Positions 39,018 through 48,618 are shown, counted from the stretch's first letter. The stretch: DNA of 64,000 bases from Rhodanobacter sp. LX-99 (GCF_018599185.1 NZ_JAHFVL010000002.1:248001-312000), one strand, 5' to 3'. Made by a program: numbers and translations. The notes: generated by a model not told the origin, from the letters alone.

Positions 39018-40574
39018 CTACAGCTGGGATTCGATCGGCAGCCAGCTCATCACGCGGGTGATCGCGCGCAGCCACCAGCCGGCGTCGGGCTCGTGCCCGA
39101 GCACCTGCGGCGGCTGCGTGGTGCGGTCCAGCCACTGCGTCGAGCCGTCCGCGCCGCGGCGGAGCTGGTAGCTCAGCGCCGGCGCGGCCAGCCGCAGGTA
39201 TTCCTGGCGCAGGTCGTGGGCCAGGCCCGGATCGTCGAACAGCACGCCCATTTCGGTATTGAGGTTGGCCGAGCGCGGGTCGAGGTTGAACGAGCCGACG
39301 AAGCCGCGGGTGCCGTCGATCACGAACGCCTTGGTGTGCAGGCTGGCGCCGCTGCTGCCGAACAGGCCGTGGGTGGCGACCGGGCCGTCGCGGCGGAGCT
39401 CGTACAGGCTCACGCCGCCTGCCAGCAGGCGGGGGCGGTAGCGCTCGTAGCCGCTGTGCACGGCCGGCACGTCGTTCGTGGCCAGCGAGTTGGTGATCAC
39501 GCCGACGCGGGTGCCGCTGCGCACCAGGCCGAGCAGGGTCGCGGTGCCTTGCCTGCCGGGAACGAAGTAGGGCGAGATCAGCAGCACCTCGCTGTGCACG
39601 CCGCCGAGGTGGGCGGCTAGCCGCGGCTGCAGCCAGCCGCCGCGGTCGGCGGACTTCGTCTTCAGTGGCGGATCGGACGCCACCACGATGTTCGCGCTCC
39701 AGTGCGGCGACAGTTCGTGGTTGCTCAGGCGCTGTGCGGAAGGGGAGGCGGCGACCCGCTTCAGGTAGACCTGTGCCGTGGCGTCGGCGGATTCGTGGGC
39801 GAGCGCGGCCACCAGCTTGTGCAGGTTTTCCGGCGTCTGCGGGTTCAGCGCCTCGATCGGCACCGCCGCGCTGGAGTTCCAGAAATCGTCGAAGATCGCG
39901 CTGGCATCGGCCACCGCCGGGCCGAGCAGGAGCATGTCGAGGTCGCGGAAGTTCACGCGGCGGTCGGCGTCGAAGTACTCGTTGCCGATGTTTCGGCCGC
40001 CGACCAGCGCGACCCGGCCGTCGGCGATCCACGCCTTGTTGTGCATGCGGTGGTTGACGCTGAAGAAACGCTGCACCATTTCCAGCAGGCGCCACACGCC
40101 GCTGCGGTTGCGGAACGGGTTGTACAACCGCACTTCGATGTTGGGATGCGCGTCCAGCGCCAGCAGCGCCGGGTCGAGTCCCTTGGTATTGATGTCGTCG
40201 AGCAGCAGGCGCACGCGCACGCCGCGCTCGGCCGCGGCGTACACCTCGCGCGCCAGCAGGTGGCCGACCAGGTCGTCGTGCCACATGTAGTACTGCAGGT
40301 CCAGGCTGCGCCCGGCCAGGCGTGCCGAGGCGGCGCGTGCGGCGAACGCGTCCAGGCCGTCGGGCAGCAGGGTCGCCGCGGTCTTGCCGGGATGCGTGGC
40401 CAGGTACGGCGCCAGTTCGCGGTCGATCGCCGTCTGTGCCGGCTGCAGCGGCAACGCCGTGCTTGGGGCTCCGGCGGCGCGCGGAGTCAGGTGGTCGGCC
40501 AGCAGCAGCCCGCTGAGCACGAGCAGCAACAGTGCCAGCATGCCCCAGCCCAGCCAGATCATCACCCTGCGCAT
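39018..40574 (-). CDS. Phospholipase D / cardiolipin synthase (ClsC-like)
   Basis: The 518-aa protein has an N-terminal membrane anchor (residues 5-26) and two HKD motifs: HNKAWIADG (H178, K180, D185) and HTKAFVIDG (H413, K415, D420). Each is followed by GG/GS-N-type motifs (VGGRNIGNEY, VGSFNLDPRS). These define PLD-type enzymes that make cardiolipin from phosphatidylglycerol and PE or PG. AGGAGG precedes ATG 40574, so the frame extension to 40667 is not used. It resembles the ClsC branch, but a phospholipase or nuclease role cannot be excluded. Confidence 0.87.
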   Translation of the reverse strand: MRRVMIWLGWGMLALLLLVLSGLLLADHLTPRAAGAPSTALPLQPAQTAIDRELAPYLATHPGKTAATLLPDGLDAFAARAASARLAGRSLDLQYYMWHDDLVGHLLAREVYAAAERGVRVRLLLDDINTKGLDPALLALDAHPNIEVRLYNPFRNRSGVWRLLEMVQRFFSVNHRMHNKAWIADGRVALVGGRNIGNEYFDADRRVNFRDLDMLLLGPAVADASAIFDDFWNSSAAVPIEALNPQTPENLHKLVAALAHESADATAQVYLKRVAASPSAQRLSNHELSPHWSANIVVASDPPLKTKSADRGGWLQPRLAAHLGGVHSEVLLISPYFVPGRQGTATLLGLVRSGTRVGVITNSLATNDVPAVHSGYERYRPRLLAGGVSLYELRRDGPVATHGLFGSSGASLHTKAFVIDGTRGFVGSFNLDPRSANLNTEMGVLFDDPGLAHDLRQEYLRLAAPALSYQLRRGADGSTQWLDRTTQPPQVLGHEPDAGWWLRAITRVMSWLPIESQL

Positions 40575-40622
40575 CCGTGGCACCTCCTGCGCCCGATTAT
40601 TCGGTTGCCACTTCACATATGC

Positions 40623-40653
40623 AAAGGCCTGCCGCGCAATGCGGCAGGCCTTT
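40623..40653 (-). terminator. Terminator downstream of leucine dehydrogenase
   Basis: AAAGGCCTGCCGC (40623-40635) and GCGGCAGGCCTTT (40641-40653) form a perfect 13-bp stem with a 5-nt loop. It lies between the leucine dehydrogenase stop and the phospholipase gene. Confidence 0.85.
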
Positions 40654-40703
40654 GGCAAGCATCGCATGCCGGTGAGGCCACCGGCATGTCGTGTCGAAGC
40701 AGC

Positions 40704-41807
40704 TTACTGACCGCGCATGCGGCCCTGGAAGCGGGTGCCGCCGTTGCCCATGTGCGACAGCTTCAGCTTGCCGATCGCGTTGATGCGCTCCTCGGCGAGG
40801 CGGTCGGCGGCCTTGTAGGTCGGGATGTTCTCGGTCTTCGAGATCTCGAAGATGCGGCCCAGGTTGTAGTAGATCGTGCGCATCATGCGCATCGCGCGCT
40901 CGCGGTTGTAGCCGTCGATCTCCAGCGACACGTTCATCACGCCGCCGGCGTTGACCGCGTAGTCCGGCGCATACAGCACGCCGCGACGGTTCAGCTCGTC
41001 GCCGATCGCGTCGGTGGCCAGCTGGTTGTTGGCCGGGCCGCAGATGATCTTGGCCTTGATGCGGTCGATGGTCTGCTCGTTCAGCGTGCCGCCCAGGGCG
41101 CACGGCGAGTACACGTCGGCGTCGACGTCGTAGATTTCGTCCAGGCCCACCGCCTCGCAGCCCAGCTCGTCCACGCAGCGCTGCACCGCTTCCTTGTTGA
41201 TGTCGGTGACGAACACCTTGGCGCCCTGCTCGCGCAGCAGCTTGATGAACTCGCCGCCGACGTGGCCGCAGCCCTGCACGGCGTAGCTGTACTTGCCCAC
41301 GTCTTCATTGCCGTGCTTGAACTGCAGCGCGGCCATCAGGCCCTGCAGCGAACCGTAGGCGGTGAACGGCGACGGGTCGCCCGAACCGCCGTGCACCTGG
41401 TGCACGCCGGTGACGTACTCGGTCTCGCGGAACACGTATTCCATGTCGTTGACGTCGATGCCGACGTCCTCGGCGGTGATGTAGCGGCCGTTCAACGAGT
41501 TGACGAAGCGGCCGAACGCGCGGAACAGCGCCTCGGACTTGTCCTTGCTCGGGTCGCCGATGATCACTGCCTTGCCGCCGCCCAGGTTCAGGCCGGCCAC
41601 GGCATTCTTGAAGGTCATGCCGCGCGACAGGCGCAGCACGTCGTTCACCGCTTCCTGCTCGGTCTTGTACGGCCACATGCGCAGGCCGCCGAGCGCGGGG
41701 CCCAGCACCGTGTTGTGGATCGCGATGATGGCCTTCAGGCCGGCGTCCTTGTTGTGGCAGAAGACGACTTCTTCGTGACCCGTGTTGGCGATGGTTTCAA
41801 AGATCAT
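40704..41807 (-). CDS. ldh: Leucine dehydrogenase (Glu/Leu/Phe/Val dehydrogenase)
   Basis: It oxidatively deaminates branched-chain amino acids with NAD+ and gives 2-oxoacids. The 367-aa product starts at ATG 41807 (MIFETIANTGHEEVVFCHNK). It has ALGGLRMWPY, the catalytic Lys in LNLGGGKAVIIGDP, ITAEDVGIDVNDM, and the Rossmann motif VQGCGHVGGEFIKLL. The family usually has about 360 aa. An upstream in-frame ATG at 41846 adds 13 residues without support. It fits the leucine-catabolic genes around it (mccB, liuA, thiolase, acyl-CoA mutase). Confidence 0.93.
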   Translation of the reverse strand: MIFETIANTGHEEVVFCHNKDAGLKAIIAIHNTVLGPALGGLRMWPYKTEQEAVNDVLRLSRGMTFKNAVAGLNLGGGKAVIIGDPSKDKSEALFRAFGRFVNSLNGRYITAEDVGIDVNDMEYVFRETEYVTGVHQVHGGSGDPSPFTAYGSLQGLMAALQFKHGNEDVGKYSYAVQGCGHVGGEFIKLLREQGAKVFVTDINKEAVQRCVDELGCEAVGLDEIYDVDADVYSPCALGGTLNEQTIDRIKAKIICGPANNQLATDAIGDELNRRGVLYAPDYAVNAGGVMNVSLEIDGYNRERAMRMMRTIYYNLGRIFEISKTENIPTYKAADRLAEERINAIGKLKLSHMGNGGTRFQGRMRGQ

Positions 41808-41908
41808 TGGAACGGTGACTCCATGATTTACGGTGCCGATGGGCATCTACAGATGGGCGGCGGGGAGCAGGTGGGACCCTGCCAGGGGGTGTGAAAACGC
41901 TTGAAACT

Positions 41909-41936
41909 CATCGCCCCGACCGGAGCCGGGGCGATG
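41909..41936 (-). terminator. Terminator downstream of the YXWGXW protein gene
   Basis: CATCGCCCCG (41909-41918) pairs with CGGGGCGATG (41927-41936), a perfect 10-bp stem with an 8-nt loop. The surrounding 41808-42012 interval between leucine dehydrogenase and the next gene holds nothing else recognisable. Confidence 0.75.
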
Positions 41937-42012
41937 AATCAAAGCGACAAGTTTAATACGTCGCTCCTGCAGGTGGTGACGCGACGCAACAAGCCAGGGG
42001 CGTACGGGGTAT

Positions 42013-42348
42013 TCAGCGCCCCCAGTAACCCGGCTGGAAGCGCCACTGGCGACCATGCTGCACCCAGCGTGCCGGGCGGTAGTGGCGGCCCGGATGCACC
42101 CTGACCCAGGTGCCGCCGACCCACACATGGCGGTGGGCATAACCATCCCAGCGCCAGTAGCCCGGCGCCCAGACGTAACCGCGACGCGCCGGCGGCAGCC
42201 GCTCGAAACGGGGCGGCGGCGGGGCCACGCCGATGTTGATGCCGACTGCCACCTGGGTGCGCGCGGCGGCGGCCGGCGCATACATGGCGCCGGCGAACGT
42301 CAGGCCGAGTCCGGCCAGCAGGGCCAGCTTGAGAGGTATGCGGGTCAT
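42013..42348 (-). CDS. YXWGXW-repeat secreted protein
   Basis: This 111-aa protein has a signal peptide (ending PAAAA) and a short Tyr/Trp-rich body. Repeats of the form RGYVWAPGYWRWDG, HVWVGGTWV, YRPARWVQHG and WRFQPGYWGR match the YXWGXW repeat family, many members of which are small envelope proteins. The function is unknown. Confidence 0.85.
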   Translation of the reverse strand: MTRIPLKLALLAGLGLTFAGAMYAPAAAARTQVAVGINIGVAPPPPRFERLPPARRGYVWAPGYWRWDGYAHRHVWVGGTWVRVHPGRHYRPARWVQHGRQWRFQPGYWGR

Positions 42349-42462
42349 CGTGTTCTCCGTCGGCGCCGCGAAGTGCGGCAGGCAGGACGGAAAACGAGGA
42401 GCGGCGCGCGCAGTTGACGGCGTGCCGCCCTTCGTTCAGCCAGCGATTACATCCAGGCCTGC

Positions 42463-43260
42463 CTACATCCGGCAGTTCGGCGCATGACCGCCGGCGCGCG
42501 CCTGCTGGTATACCGGCAGCAGTTGCTGAGCCTGCTTGTTCAGCGCCTGCGCACGGTTGCCGGAAGACGGGTGGGTGGACAGGAAGGCCGGCGGCTTGCT
42601 GCCGCCCTGCGCGCCCATCTTGTCCCACAGCGTCACCGCCGCGCGCGGATCGAAACCGGCCTGGGCCATGTAGCGCTGGCCCAGCGTGTCGGCCTCGCTT
42701 TCCTGGGTGCGCGAAAACGGCAGCAGGATGCCTACCTGCGCGCCCACGCCGAGCAGCGCCGCCGCGTTGCCGGCATCGCTGCCGCGCGAACCGGCGTAGA
42801 TCGTGCCGGCGGCCACCGCGGCCTGCGCCGCCATGTTGTCGGACACGCGCTCCGCACCGTGCCGCGAGACCACGTGCGACAGCTCGTGGCCCAGCACCAC
42901 CGCCAGCTGGTCCTGGTTGCTGGCCAGCTTGAACATGCCCCGGTTCACGCCGATCCGGCCGCCGGGCAGGGCGAACGCGTTGGCCGTGTCGTCGCCGATG
43001 ATCTGCACTTCCCATTGCTGGGTGTTCCACGGCGGCGGCAGCACCGCGATCAGCGCGTTGGACACGCAGGTGGCGTAGGCGCGTTCGCGCGGCGCGTCCA
43101 CGAACTTGCCCTGCTTGCGCATGTCGTTGAACGCGCTCAGGCCCATCTGGCTCATCTGGCTGTCCGACACCATCATCAGCTGCGAACGGCCGGTCGGCGA
43201 GGTGACGCAGGCGGCCAGCAGGGCCGTGGCCAGCGGGATGCTCAGGTTGCGGATATTCAT
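42463..43260 (-). CDS. M48 family metallopeptidase lipoprotein (LoiP/YcaL type)
   Basis: It is an outer-membrane-anchored zinc protease. The 265-aa precursor has lipobox LLAAC (Cys18), zinc motif HELSH (125-129), a downstream ESEADTLG glutamate, and FLSTHPSSGNRAQAL, the M48 C-terminal signature. Such proteins (LoiP, BepA relatives) take part in outer-membrane quality control. The start is ATG 43260. The frame is open far upstream, but only by antisense to TetR. It is divergent from the TetR gene with an operator between them. Confidence 0.9.
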   Translation of the reverse strand: MNIRNLSIPLATALLAACVTSPTGRSQLMMVSDSQMSQMGLSAFNDMRKQGKFVDAPRERAYATCVSNALIAVLPPPWNTQQWEVQIIGDDTANAFALPGGRIGVNRGMFKLASNQDQLAVVLGHELSHVVSRHGAERVSDNMAAQAAVAAGTIYAGSRGSDAGNAAALLGVGAQVGILLPFSRTQESEADTLGQRYMAQAGFDPRAAVTLWDKMGAQGGSKPPAFLSTHPSSGNRAQALNKQAQQLLPVYQQARAGGHAPNCRM

Positions 43261-43333
43261 GCGGGATCCTCCTTGGCTTGCAGCGGCAAAGCATACCCGC
43301 CGGGTCTGCCGAGGCCGCGTGATGTCACTTGAT

Positions 43334-43355
43334 ATAGAACGAACGATCGTGCTAT
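43334..43355. promoter_or_regulatory. Palindromic operator for the TetR regulator
   Basis: ATAGAACGA (43334-43342) and TCGTGCTAT (43347-43355) are arms that match at 8 of 9 positions around ACGA. The site lies 10 nt before the TetR start and within its likely core promoter. This suggests self-repression, possibly also acting on the divergent M48 gene. Confidence 0.7.
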
Positions 43356-43365
43356 TTATGCGGCC

Positions 43366-43968
43366 ATGACGATCGCAACCCACCCCGGCAAGCGCGCGGC
43401 CACCCGCGACACCATCCTCGACCACGCCTACGCGCTGGCCCGCCGCGACGGACTGGAAGGCCTGTCGATCGGCAACCTGGCCAGCGACGTGGGCATGTCC
43501 AAGAGCGGCGTGTTCGCCCACTTCGGCTCGCGCGAAGACCTGCAGTTGGCCGTGCTCGACACCGGCCGCCAGCGCTTCGTGACCCGGGTGCTGCTGCCGG
43601 CGCTGAAGCAGCCGCGCGGCCTGCCGCGGCTGCGCGCGATCGTGGCGAACTGGTTCGAGTGGAGCCGCGAGCACCAGAGCGGCTGCGTGCTGCTGTCCGC
43701 CGTGAGCGAGTACGACGGCCGCGACGGCGCGCTGCACGACGGCGTGGTGCGGCAGCAGGCCGGCTGGCGCGACGAGCTGCAGAAGGCGATCGCGCAGGCG
43801 ATCGAACTGGGCCACCTGCGCCGCGACACCGACGTCGCCCAACTCGCCTTCGAGATCTACGCCCTGATGCTCGGCCTGCACCACGACGCCGGGCTGTTCG
43901 GGTTCGACGAAGCCGGCCGCCTTGCCCGGGCGGCCTTCGAGCGCCTGTGGCGCAGCTGGCAAACCTGA
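43366..43968 (+). CDS. TetR/AcrR family transcriptional regulator
   Basis: The 200-aa protein has an N-terminal helix-turn-helix (TRDTILDHAYALARRDGLEG, then LSIGNLASDVGMSKSGVFAHFGSREDLQLAV). Its C-terminal part resembles TetR_C domains with WFEWSREHQSGCVLLSAVSEYDGRDG. The adjacent palindrome suggests autoregulation. The hydrolase gene begins 10 nt after its stop, so it is a likely target or co-regulated partner. The ligand is unknown. Confidence 0.9.
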   Translation: MTIATHPGKRAATRDTILDHAYALARRDGLEGLSIGNLASDVGMSKSGVFAHFGSREDLQLAVLDTGRQRFVTRVLLPALKQPRGLPRLRAIVANWFEWSREHQSGCVLLSAVSEYDGRDGALHDGVVRQQAGWRDELQKAIAQAIELGHLRRDTDVAQLAFEIYALMLGLHHDAGLFGFDEAGRLARAAFERLWRSWQT

Positions 43969-43978
43969 GGCGATACCC

Positions 43979-44881
43979 ATGTCCACCGTCATCGACCGAC
44001 TCAAGCTCACCACCGTGCGCACCGGCTTCGTGCTGGGCGGCCGGATCGCACCGAAGCGCACGGTGAACCGCGCCGCGCGCCTGTTCGCCACCCCGTATGC
44101 CAGCAGCCGCAGCCGTGCGCAGGCGGTGCAGGGCGACGCGGACATGCAGCGCGGCGAGTTGCAGGTCAACGGCGAAACCATCGCCACCTACGTCTGGGGC
44201 GACCCGTCGACCCAACCCTACGCGCTGCTGGCGCACGGCTGGTCCAGCTTCGGCCTGCGCTTCCTGCCGTGGGTGGCGCAACTGCGTGCGCAGGGCCTGG
44301 CCGTGGTCACCTTCGACCAGCCCGGCCACGGCCACAGCACCGGCAAGCTGTGCACGCTGCCGGAATTCATCGCCACGATCCGCGCGATCGGCGCGCGCCA
44401 CGGCAACGCCGCGCTGGCAGTCGGCCACTCGTTGGGCGGTGCCGCGGTCACCCTGGCGCAGGATGAAGCCTGGCATGCCGAACGGCTGATCCTGGTGGCG
44501 CCAGCGGCCGACATGAAGGCGGCAGCGCGGCGCTTCTTCCGCTTCGTGCACCTGGCCGGCCATCTGCGCCAGCCGTTCTACGCATGGCTGCACCGGCGCA
44601 CCGGCGTGCATATCGACGAACTGCGGGTGGAACGCAAGCTGCCGGCGTTGGGCCAGCCCGCACTGATCGTGCACGACCTCGACGACGCCGACGTGCCGTG
44701 GGCCGAAGGCGAGCGCTACGCCCAATATTGGCCCGGCGCGCGGTTGTACACCACGCAGGGCCTGGGCCACCGCCGCGTACTCGACGCCCCTGAAGTGGTC
44801 GAGGCGGCGCTGGCCTTCGTGCGCGGCGAACAGGTGGGCACGCGCGTGGTCGGCAGCCCAGACCTCGCGCTCTGCATGTAG
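43979..44881 (+). CDS. Alpha/beta hydrolase
   Basis: Its 300 aa contain a serine hydrolase core: HGWSSFGLRFLPW (oxyanion), DQPGHGHSTG, the nucleophile elbow VGHSLGGAAVTL, a late Asp (VHDLDDADVPW) and the His of GLGHRRVLDAP. The N-terminus is basic with no signal peptide. Homologues are often annotated as lysophospholipase-like. It follows the TetR gene by 10 nt and probably shares its transcript. Confidence 0.87.
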   Translation: MSTVIDRLKLTTVRTGFVLGGRIAPKRTVNRAARLFATPYASSRSRAQAVQGDADMQRGELQVNGETIATYVWGDPSTQPYALLAHGWSSFGLRFLPWVAQLRAQGLAVVTFDQPGHGHSTGKLCTLPEFIATIRAIGARHGNAALAVGHSLGGAAVTLAQDEAWHAERLILVAPAADMKAAARRFFRFVHLAGHLRQPFYAWLHRRTGVHIDELRVERKLPALGQPALIVHDLDDADVPWAEGERYAQYWPGARLYTTQGLGHRRVLDAPEVVEAALAFVRGEQVGTRVVGSPDLALCM

Positions 44882-44916
44882 GTTTCCCTTCCCTCTCGGA
44901 ATTTCAGGGGAAATAA

Positions 44917-44974
44917 CGCCGTCGTCCCGGCGAAGGCCGGGATCGCACTTCCGGCCTTCGCCGGGACGATGGCG
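44917..44974. repeat. REP-like palindrome upstream of the acyl-CoA mutase gene
   Basis: CGCCGTCGTCCCGGCGAAGG then CCGG (44917-44940) and its near-perfect inverse (44951-44974, one mismatch) form 24-bp arms around 10 nt. Such CGTCCCGGCGAAGGCCGGGA palindromes are widespread intergenic repeats in proteobacteria. It can act as a terminator for the preceding hydrolase gene. Confidence 0.8.
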
Positions 44975-45048
44975 TGGTAGCTCAAAACTCCGCGTTCCCT
45001 GTCGATCCACTAGAATCGGCAAGTTCAAGCACAGATGTCGGAGTTGCC

Positions 45049-48000
45049 ATGAGTTCCCCCGCCAAGCACGTCCCCGCCAGCGCCCCGCAGACGGAAACCA
45101 CCCCGCTGCGTTTCGTCACCGCGGCCAGCCTGTTCGATGGCCACGACGCGGCGATCAACATCATGCGGCGGATCATCCAGAGCCAGGGCGCGGAGGTGAT
45201 CCACCTCGGCCACAACCGCTCGGTCGAGGACGTGGTGCGCGCCGCGCTGCAGGAAGACGCCGACGCCATCGCGCTGAGTTCCTACCAGGGCGGCCACGTC
45301 GAGTACTTCAAGTACATGGTCGACATGCTGCGCGAGCGTGGCGCCGGCCACGTGCGCGTGTTCGGCGGCGGCGGCGGCACCATCACGCCGGAAGAAATCC
45401 GCGAGCTGCAGGCCTACGGCGTCGAGCGCATCTACCACCCGAACGACGGCATGAAGCTCGGCCTGGTCGAGATGATCGAGGACGTGATGCAGCGCGCCGG
45501 CAGCGCCGCCGCGAAGCGCGCCGAATCCGAATCGCACGCATTGCCCAAGGTCGACATCGACGACGAGATCTCGATCGGCCACATGCTCTCGGCGATCGAG
45601 GAAGGCAAGCTCAGCGACAGCGAACTCGAACACCAGCGCAAGCAGTGGAAGCTGGCCGGCAAGCACACGCCCGTGCTTGGCCTCACCGGCACCGGCGGCG
45701 CCGGCAAGTCCAGCGTGGTGGACGAACTGCTGCTGCGCTTCCTGCACGCGTTCCCCGGGATGCGCATCGCCGTGCTCGCGGTCGATCCCACCCGCCGCCG
45801 TTCCGGCGGTGCGCTGCTGGGCGACCGCATCCGCATGAACTCGCTGCGTTCCAAGCGCGTCTACATGCGCTCGATGGCCACGCGCCGCCAGCACGCCGCC
45901 ACCAGCGTCGTGTTGCACGACTGCATCGACTTCCTGAAGAGCCAGCCGTACGACCTGGTGATCGTCGAGACCGCCGGCATCGGCCAGAGCGATTCGGAAA
46001 TCGTCGACCTGGTCGACTTCCCGGTCTACGTGATGACCAGCGACTACGGCGCCGCCAGCCAGCTGGAGAAGATCGACATGATCGACTTCGCCGACCTGGT
46101 GGTGCTCAACAAGTTCGACAAGCGCGGCGCCGAAGACGCACTGCGCGACGTGCGCAAGCAGTGGAAGCGCAACCACACCGCGTTCAAGGTGGCCGACGAA
46201 GACGTGCCGGTGTATCCCACCATCGCCAGCCAGTTCAACGACCCGGGCGTGACCTGGATGTTCACCAACCTGTGCCGCCTGATGCGCGAGAAGCTCGCGC
46301 TGCCGGCGGAGAAATGGTCGCCCCAGCTCGACACCACGCTGAAGGAACCGCGCGCCACCGTGCTGATCCCCGGCAGCCGCGTGCGCTACCTTGCCGAGAT
46401 CGCCGAGCAGGGCCGCGCCATCAACAGCGGCATCGCGCACCAGGCCGAATTCGCCAGCAAGGCGCAGCACTACTACGAGGCGCTGAAGGAACTGGGTGAT
46501 CCGAAACTGCCGCGTCCGCTGGATCTATACAGTAGCGCCGATTTGCATCCCTCTCCCTCCGGGAGAGGGACCGAGGGTGAGGGTACGGGCGGAGCACGCA
46601 GCTCCACCTCAGCCCCGAACCCTCACCCCCAACCCCTCTCCCACGGGGAGAGGGGAGAAAGCGCCGACCGCTCCATCCTCCTGCTGCGCCAGCGCTACAA
46701 CGCCGCCCTCAAGGAACTCAGCCACGAAGCCATCCACCAGCTGCGCGAATGGCCGGCGCTGTACGCATCGGTCACCGCCGACGTCAACGAATACAAGGTG
46801 CGCGACAAGGTCATCCGCGTCGAGAACTACCGCGAATCCCTGAGCCACCAGAAGGTGCCCAAGGTGGCGCCGCCGAAGTCCAAGGACTGGGGCGAACTGG
46901 TCGGCTTCCTCGGCCGCGAGAACCTGCCGGGCCACTACCCGTACACCGGCGGCGTCTACCCGTACCGCCGCAGCGGCGAAGACCCCACCCGCATGTTCGC
47001 CGGCGAGGGCACGCCCGAGCGCACCAACCGCCGCTTCCACTACCTCAGCCAGGGCGGCGCCGCCACGCGCCTGTCCACCGCGTTCGACTCGGTCACCCTG
47101 TACGGCGAAGACCCCGCGCCACGCCCGGACATCTACGGCAAGATCGGCAACTCCGGCGTCAACATCGCCACCCTGGACGACATGAAGAAGCTGTACTCCG
47201 GCTTCGACCTCAGCGCGCCCAGCACCTCCGTCTCCATGACCATCAACGGCCCCGCGCCGATGATCCTGGCGATGTTCATGAACACCGCCATCGACCAGAA
47301 CGTCGAGAAGTACCTGAAGGAAGACGACAAGCGCTGGGCCACCGCGCAGCAGTACATCGACAAGCTGTACGCCAACACCTCGCGCCCGCAGTACCACGGC
47401 GACCTGCCCAAGGGTAACGACGGCCTCGGCCTGGGGTTGCTCGGCGTCTGCGGCGACGAACTGGTCGACGCGGAAACCTACGCCCGCATCAAGGCCGACA
47501 CGCTCACCAAGGTGCGCGGCACCGTGCAGGCCGACATCCTGAAGGAAGACCAGGCGCAGAACACCTGCATCTTCTCCACCGAATTCGCGCTGCGCATGAT
47601 GGGCGACATCCAGCAGTACTTCGTCGACCACAAGGTGCGCAACTTCTACTCGGTATCGATCAGCGGCTACCACATCGCCGAAGCCGGCGCGAACCCGATC
47701 AGCCAGCTCGCCTTCACCCTGAGCAACGGTTTCACCATCGTCGAGTACTACCTCGCCCGAGGCATGAAGGTGGACGACTTCGCGCCCAACCTCAGCTTCT
47801 TCTTCTCCAACGGCATGGACCCGGAATACACCGTGATCGGCCGCGTCGCCCGCCGCATCTGGGCGCGCGCCATGCGCGAACGCTACGGCGCCAGCGCACG
47901 CAGCCAGATGATGAAGTACCACATCCAGACCTCAGGCCGCTCGCTGCACGCGCAGGAAATCCAGTTCAACGACATCCGCACCACGCTGCAGGCGATGTAC

Positions 48001-48618
48001 GCGCTGTTCGACAACTGCAACTCGCTGCACACCAATGCCTACGACGAAGCCATCACCACGCCCACCGAAGAAAGCGTGCGCCGCGCGGTGGCGATCCAGA
48101 TGATCATCAACAAGGAACTCGGCCTCAACTTCAACGAGAACCCGTGGCAGGGCAGCTACGTCGTCGACACCCTCACCGATCTGGTGGAAGAAGCCGTGTA
48201 CAAGGAGTTCGAGGCGATCAGCGAGCGCGGCGGCGTGCTCGGCGCGATGGATACCATGTACCAGCGCGGCAAGATCCAGGAAGAGTCGATGTACTACGAG
48301 CACAAGAAGCACGACGGGTCGCTGCCGTTGATCGGCGTGAATACGTTCCTGCCGAAGGATCATGGCGGGGAGATTGCTACAGAGATTGAACTCATCCGTT
48401 CGACTGAAGAAGAGAAGGGCCAGCAGATCGCCAACGTGAAGCGCTACGGCGAGGCGCGCAATGCGCTGGCGTCAGACAGCCTCAAGGTGCTGCAAGTGAC
48501 GGCACGCGATCGGCGCAATGTGTTCGAGCAGTTGATCGAGGCGGTGAAGTACAACTCGCTGGGGCAGATCTCGCATGCGTTGTATGAAGTCGGCGGCGAA
48601 TACCGGCGGAACATGTAA
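45049..48618 (+). CDS. icmF: Fused acyl-CoA mutase with MeaI-type G-protein chaperone (IcmF: isobutyryl/methylmalonyl-CoA mutase type)
   Basis: This B12-dependent mutase rearranges acyl-CoA carbon skeletons. The 1189-aa protein has an N-terminal B12-binding domain (about 20-150, [14 protein letters not shown], with His32 as the likely lower ligand, and VFGGGGGTI). It continues with a GTPase chaperone (about 205-470; P-loop GTGGAGKSS 214-222, [21 protein letters not shown]), a linker, and the substrate-binding mutase domain (about 590-1180: [49 protein letters not shown]). The order is that of IcmF, not MCM alpha/beta. It is longer than typical IcmF (about 1,090 aa), partly because an in-frame repeat occupies about residues 500-537. 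The start is ATG 45049. Confidence 0.92.
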   Translation: MSSPAKHVPASAPQTETTPLRFVTAASLFDGHDAAINIMRRIIQSQGAEVIHLGHNRSVEDVVRAALQEDADAIALSSYQGGHVEYFKYMVDMLRERGAGHVRVFGGGGGTITPEEIRELQAYGVERIYHPNDGMKLGLVEMIEDVMQRAGSAAAKRAESESHALPKVDIDDEISIGHMLSAIEEGKLSDSELEHQRKQWKLAGKHTPVLGLTGTGGAGKSSVVDELLLRFLHAFPGMRIAVLAVDPTRRRSGGALLGDRIRMNSLRSKRVYMRSMATRRQHAATSVVLHDCIDFLKSQPYDLVIVETAGIGQSDSEIVDLVDFPVYVMTSDYGAASQLEKIDMIDFADLVVLNKFDKRGAEDALRDVRKQWKRNHTAFKVADEDVPVYPTIASQFNDPGVTWMFTNLCRLMREKLALPAEKWSPQLDTTLKEPRATVLIPGSRVRYLAEIAEQGRAINSGIAHQAEFASKAQHYYEALKELGDPKLPRPLDLYSSADLHPSPSGRGTEGEGTGGARSSTSAPNPHPQPLSHGERGESADRSILLLRQRYNAALKELSHEAIHQLREWPALYASVTADVNEYKVRDKVIRVENYRESLSHQKVPKVAPPKSKDWGELVGFLGRENLPGHYPYTGGVYPYRRSGEDPTRMFAGEGTPERTNRRFHYLSQGGAATRLSTAFDSVTLYGEDPAPRPDIYGKIGNSGVNIATLDDMKKLYSGFDLSAPSTSVSMTINGPAPMILAMFMNTAIDQNVEKYLKEDDKRWATAQQYIDKLYANTSRPQYHGDLPKGNDGLGLGLLGVCGDELVDAETYARIKADTLTKVRGTVQADILKEDQAQNTCIFSTEFALRMMGDIQQYFVDHKVRNFYSVSISGYHIAEAGANPISQLAFTLSNGFTIVEYYLARGMKVDDFAPNLSFFFSNGMDPEYTVIGRVARRIWARAMRERYGASARSQMMKYHIQTSGRSLHAQEIQFNDIRTTLQAMYALFDNCNSLHTNAYDEAITTPTEESVRRAVAIQMIINKELGLNFNENPWQGSYVVDTLTDLVEEAVYKEFEAISERGGVLGAMDTMYQRGKIQEESMYYEHKKHDGSLPLIGVNTFLPKDHGGEIATEIELIRSTEEEKGQQIANVKRYGEARNALASDSLKVLQVTARDRRNVFEQLIEAVKYNSLGQISHALYEVGGEYRRNM
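46549..46657 (+). repeat. Palindromic repeat element inserted in frame within icmF
   Basis: A 109-bp block contains hairpin CCCTCTCC...GGGAGAGGG (46549-46569), a second hairpin CCCTCTCCC...GGGGAGAGGGG (about 46635-46656), and outer CGAGGGTGAGGGT / ACCCTCACCC arms that can pair. It is translated as [13 protein letters not shown] and [11 protein letters not shown], peptides seen wherever such intergenic repeats are read. No stop arises. It lies in the linker between G-protein and mutase domains. Confidence 0.85.

Noticed and set aside
42463..44187. Reading the M48 frame from far upstream as a long fusion protein
   Set aside because: The extra N-terminal part is antisense to the TetR gene. The lipobox start at 43260 is well supported.
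46545..46660. Interpretation of the icmF repeat as a frameshift or assembly gap
   Set aside because: The frame continues correctly on both sides and the repeat length is compatible with in-frame insertion. It still deserves read-level confirmation.
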